Under the pieces are notes generated by a model. It worked only from the letters and a program-made list of their open reading frames with translations. It searched no databases and was not told the DNA's origin. A stretch of DNA of 64,000 nt, taken from assembly GCA_963701375.1 (NCBI GenBank), contig CAVOZT010000003.1, positions 558,001 through 622,000 of the forward strand, in the 5' to 3' direction. This document shows, one piece after another, positions 61,737 to 64,000 of the stretch (position 1 is the first letter of the stretch; each line of letters starts with the position of its first letter). Both the position numbers and the translations under genes were made by a program. The DNA is from CAVXTF01 sp963701375 (GTDB lineage: Bacteria; Actinomycetota; Acidimicrobiia; Acidimicrobiales; CAVXTF01).

Positions 61737-62066
61737 ATGAGCAACGAGATCACGACGCTTAGCGACGCTAGCTTTGACGAGCATGTCAAGCTCGCCGATA
61801 CACCTGTGCTGGTGGACTTCTGGGCGGAGTGGTGCGGTCCGTGCAAGATGATCGCGCCGGTGCTCGAGCAGATCGCAGGCGAGAACGAGGGCAAGGTGCA
61901 AGTGGCAAAGCTCAACATCGACGAGAACCTCGACGTGACGAGGCGCTTCGAGGTGATGAGCATCCCGACGCTGATCCTGTTCAAAGACGGGGAGCCCCAG
62001 ATCCGGATAACAGGAGCGAGGGGCAAGGCCCAGCTCCTGCAGGAGATCGCTCCGTTCCTCACCTGA
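61737..62066 (+). CDS. trxA: Thioredoxin
   Basis: 109 residues, a classic single-domain thioredoxin: VLVDFWAEWCGPCKMIAPVL with the WCGPC site and the cis-proline loop SIPTLILFKDGE. ATG 61737 is preceded by GAAGGGACGAAA. A gap of 113 bases separates it from trxB, so it may also have its own promoter. Substrates include ribonucleotide reductase and peroxiredoxins (general knowledge). Confidence 0.97.
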   Translation: MSNEITTLSDASFDEHVKLADTPVLVDFWAEWCGPCKMIAPVLEQIAGENEGKVQVAKLNIDENLDVTRRFEVMSIPTLILFKDGEPQIRITGARGKAQLLQEIAPFLT

Positions 62067-62152
62067 GGGGTCCTAAATCGGATCCCGGCCACGATGAGCG
62101 GCTGATCGGTAACGCCGGGTGGCGGCCGTCTGATGTCGAGGCTCGAACTGAG

Positions 62153-63124
62153 CTGCCGATCGGACCCGGAGGTCGAGGGTCCGCCGTCTCAGACCTTCAG
62201 ACGCGGCTTTCCGGTCTCGGTATCGACTCCCTTCCAGATCCAACCGGCGTTTTCGGCCCTGGGACACGAGCCGCAGTCGAGACATTCCAGCACCTCAGGG
62301 GTTTGCGCGTAGACGGGACGTGCGGACCACAGACGTGGGCCGCCTTGGTAGAGGCAGGCTTCAGGCTCGGGGACCGTTTCCTCTATCACCGGCGCACGAT
62401 GCTGCGCGGTGACGACGTGGCCGAGCTGCAGCGACGCCTTTCTGCGCTCGGTTTCGATGCAGGCCGAGTCGACGGCATCTTCGGCCCGAGGACAGCCATG
62501 GCATTGGGTGAGTTCCAGCGCAACCTCGGGCTGCCGGTGGACGCGATCCTGGGTGCCGACACTTTGAGCGAGCTTCGCAGGGTGATGCCTCGCCGCGAGA
62601 TGGGCGAGCTGGTCAGTTCCGTTCGCGACCGGGACCGCTTGAGACATCTGCCAAAGACTCTTCTCGGCCGGTGCATCGCGGTCGGCGAAGAGGGAGGGCT
62701 CGACGCCCTAGCCTCGGCGGTCCGGCGCGGACTGCACCGAGCAGGAGCGAACGCTGTACCTGTTCTTCATCCCGACGGTTCGGCTCAAGCTTCCACGGCG
62801 AATTCGGCGAGCGCCGAGGTGTACCTGGGTCTCCGGCTCGATCCCTCGGCTCACCGATGCACTACCTCGCACTACCTGGGCTACAGGTACGAATCCGCTG
62901 GCGGCAGGCGCCTGGCCGAGCTTGTTCAGAGTCGCGTGCCCGCCGTGCTGGGACTGTCGCCCTCCGAGCCCGAGGGCATGTCCCTGCCGGTCCTCCGAGA
63001 GACGCGCATGCCCGCCGTCGTCTGCGAGGTAGGGCCGGCCGCCCTCGTCGTCGACCGCACGCCGGTCATAGCTCTGGCCCTCGCCGAGGCGCTCTCCGAA
63101 TGGGCGACGACCTCGGTGGATTGA
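62153..63124 (+). CDS. CwlM-like protein: two peptidoglycan-binding repeats and a degenerate amidase domain
   Basis: About 323 residues. Two PG_binding_1 repeats: SAVSDLQTRLSGLGIDSLPD with GVFGPGTRAAVETFQHLRGL, and DDVAELQRRLSALGFDAGRV with GIFGPRTAMALGEFQRN. The last ~170 residues are an amidase_3 fold, but the zinc motif DPGHGG is IAVGEEGG and the SxHxN motif is absent (YLGLRLD); the final Glu (VVCEVG) is kept. So catalysis is unlikely, as in mycobacterial CwlM, a regulator of peptidoglycan precursor synthesis. No ATG, GTG or TTG precedes the first repeat in frame: CTG 62153 or 62102 are the nearest, or an indel hides the start. Confidence 0.82.
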   Translation: MPIGPGGRGSAVSDLQTRLSGLGIDSLPDPTGVFGPGTRAAVETFQHLRGLRVDGTCGPQTWAALVEAGFRLGDRFLYHRRTMLRGDDVAELQRRLSALGFDAGRVDGIFGPRTAMALGEFQRNLGLPVDAILGADTLSELRRVMPRREMGELVSSVRDRDRLRHLPKTLLGRCIAVGEEGGLDALASAVRRGLHRAGANAVPVLHPDGSAQASTANSASAEVYLGLRLDPSAHRCTTSHYLGYRYESAGGRRLAELVQSRVPAVLGLSPSEPEGMSLPVLRETRMPAVVCEVGPAALVVDRTPVIALALAEALSEWATTSVD

Positions 63125-63163
63125 GACGGAAATGACGACGGAAATCGTGTCACCTCGATCATG

Positions 63164-63240
63164 GTGAATCCGGGGTGACGGACTCGTGAATCACGGGTAA
63201 AGCCAGGGTGAAGTGAGAGTGAAGGCCCGGTGAACGTTTC
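63164..63240 (+). repeat. Seven 11-bp tandem repeats (GTGAANNNNGG)
   Basis: Starts are exactly 11 bases apart at 63164, 63175, 63186, 63197, 63208, 63219 and 63230: GTGAATCCGGG, GTGACGGACTC, GTGAATCACGG, GTAAAGCCAGG, GTGAAGTGAGA, GTGAAGGCCCG, GTGAACGTTTC. The first bases are kept (GTRA) and the rest drifts. The 11-base step would put each unit on nearly the same face of the DNA. They are in the gap between the CwlM-like gene and parB. Confidence 0.75.
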
Positions 63241-63243
63241 CCC

Positions 63244-63276
63244 TAATCCACAGCTTCATACACAGGATGTGGATAG
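63244..63276. promoter_or_regulatory. DnaA-box-like sequences
   Basis: TAATCCACA (63244-63252) and TGTGGATAG (63268-63276, opposite strand) each differ by one base from TTATCCACA. They point towards each other 24 bases apart, directly after the 11-bp repeat array. Two near matches are not enough to call an origin. Confidence 0.35.
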
Positions 63277-63382
63277 TCTCCACTTGCGGTGGATGCTTAC
63301 CTGATCACCGTGAGTGAGAAGTCCCAGGTCAGAAGGGGACCGCTCACCGCAATCTCACGTCACGTGACTATCGGGGCAGGAG

Positions 63383-64000
63383 TTAGAGCGAACCGTTCGA
63401 AACCATAAGTCTGTATATCCGCTCGAGGTCCTCGAGGGTTGCAAAGTCGACCACCACGCGGCCCCGCTTGGCGCCCATCTCAACTTTGACCCGGGTGTTC
63501 AGATGTGACGACAAAAGCTCCTCCAGCTCGAGCACTCCTGGTGCCGGAAGCCTGCTCTTCTGTCGGCCTGGGACGCCCACGCCTGGTCTTTCTGCACCGT
63601 CGGAGCTCTGATTCCCGTCTCCCAGATCTTCCCCCGTCCACCGCCCCGAATCGGCCGATGGTTGAGGTTGTCCGTGCGCCCTGATCTCGTCTTCTACTGC
63701 CCGCACCGAAAGTCCCTCGGTGACGACCCTCTTGCCGAGCTCTTCCTGGAACCCTCGATCGGGGGTCCCGAGAAGGGCTCTCGCGTGTCCCGCAGTCACC
63801 TCGCCATCGGCGATGGCTCGCTGGACGCCTGCGGGAAGTTGCAACAGTCGGAGGGTGTTCGTCACAACGGTTCGGCTTCGACCGACTCTCGTCGCAACTT
63901 GCTCGTGCGTGTAGCCGAAGTCGTCGATCAACTGGTGGAACGCGGCCGCTTCCTCCAGGGGGTTCAGGTCAGCCCGGTGCAGGTTCTCGACGAGGGCATG
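63383..64000 (-). CDS. parB: Chromosome partitioning protein ParB, 3' part
   Basis: 206 codons of the gene are in the window. The edge falls in the CTPase/N-terminal domain (ALVENLHRADLNPLEEAAAF), followed by the HTH that reads parS (YTHEQVATRVGRSRTVVTNT, LRLLQLPAGVQRAI, GEVTAGHARALLGTPD), a variable linker and the C-terminal dimerisation region (LEELLSSHLNTRVKVEMGAK, RGRVVVDFATLEDLERIYRL). It loads on parS and slides as a CTP clamp. parA should follow upstream beyond the edge. Its presence marks the origin-proximal region. Confidence 0.95.
   Translation of the reverse strand, partial: HALVENLHRADLNPLEEAAAFHQLIDDFGYTHEQVATRVGRSRTVVTNTLRLLQLPAGVQRAIADGEVTAGHARALLGTPDRGFQEELGKRVVTEGLSVRAVEDEIRAHGQPQPSADSGRWTGEDLGDGNQSSDGAERPGVGVPGRQKSRLPAPGVLELEELLSSHLNTRVKVEMGAKRGRVVVDFATLEDLERIYRLMVSNGSL

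Noticed and set aside
63125..63382. Chromosomal origin of replication
   Set aside because: Only two imperfect DnaA boxes, no AT-rich unwinding stretch and no dnaA/dnaN next to it; kept only as an element of interest.
1..64000. tRNA, rRNA, insertion sequences, integrases, toxin-antitoxin or phage genes
   Set aside because: None was recognised on either strand by motif reading; short RNAs could still be missed without a covariance search.

Overview
The window is high-GC chromosomal DNA from an actinomycete, most likely a member of the Acidimicrobiia or a related uncultivated lineage. This rests on a mycothiol/inositol gene set (myo-inositol-phosphate synthase, two DinB-type mycothiol-dependent families), actinobacterial families (DUF5318, DUF6049, DipZ, LCP, a CwlM-like protein), GYWLVAADGGVFAFGDA-type repeats, cytochromes P450, and an origin-proximal gene order that parallels the mycobacterial pcnA-DUF6049-murJ-trxB-trxA-cwlM-parB block. 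The lineage assignment is inference from gene content.

Layout. Positions 1-5410 hold catabolic genes: a cut alpha/beta hydrolase, an ACMSD-like amidohydrolase, two P450s around an orphan HPt protein, and a PRC-barrel protein. Positions 5578-12183 are a surface and signalling island: a collagen-like protein with a BclA-type C-terminus, then two equal-length PAS-GGDEF-EAL paralogues bracketing a double-receiver protein and a NarL-type regulator. Positions 12184-16142 are accessory: a strong hairpin, small ORFs including a zinc ribbon, a Gly-rich pentapeptide-repeat protein, a Stf0-like sulfotransferase and a frameshifted protein running into an SDR. Positions 16139-21704 carry hydrolases, a transporter and a DinB protein. 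Positions 21704-28544 are a cluster of large polytopic membrane proteins (two DUF2079, one GT-C-like, one GT87). A 952-residue ATPase-LuxR regulator follows.

Positions 31780-41061 are a fatty-acid/acyl-CoA region. A tight minus-strand four-gene operon (M20 amidohydrolase, enoyl-CoA hydratase, DECR-like SDR, NIPSNAP-like protein) faces a serine/glycine repeat protein translationally coupled to an SDR. Then come a single-chain ETF (beta+alpha fused), an APH-fold kinase and a MaoC-type hydratase, divergent from a MerR regulator with a clear palindromic operator between them.

Positions 41143-64000 are core chromosome: an ACT protein, a Vgb-like propeller, dnaB, rplI, ssb, rpsF (with no rpsR between ssb and rplI), panB, an LCP ligase, dipZ, DUF5318, padR-ino1, cca, a TIGR03085 protein, DUF6049, murJ, degV, a small membrane protein, trxB, trxA, a CwlM-like pseudo-amidase and the 3' part of parB. 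The amidase-parB gap holds seven tandem 11-bp GTGA repeats followed by DnaA-box-like sequences.

At least six genes (near 15.0, 23.25, 24.33, 48.68, 51.66 and 59.86 kb) read correctly only if one small indel is allowed. Most lie in a homopolymer or CG run. Because housekeeping genes are among them, sequence error is as likely as real decay. No rRNA, tRNA, CRISPR array, insertion sequence or prophage was seen.
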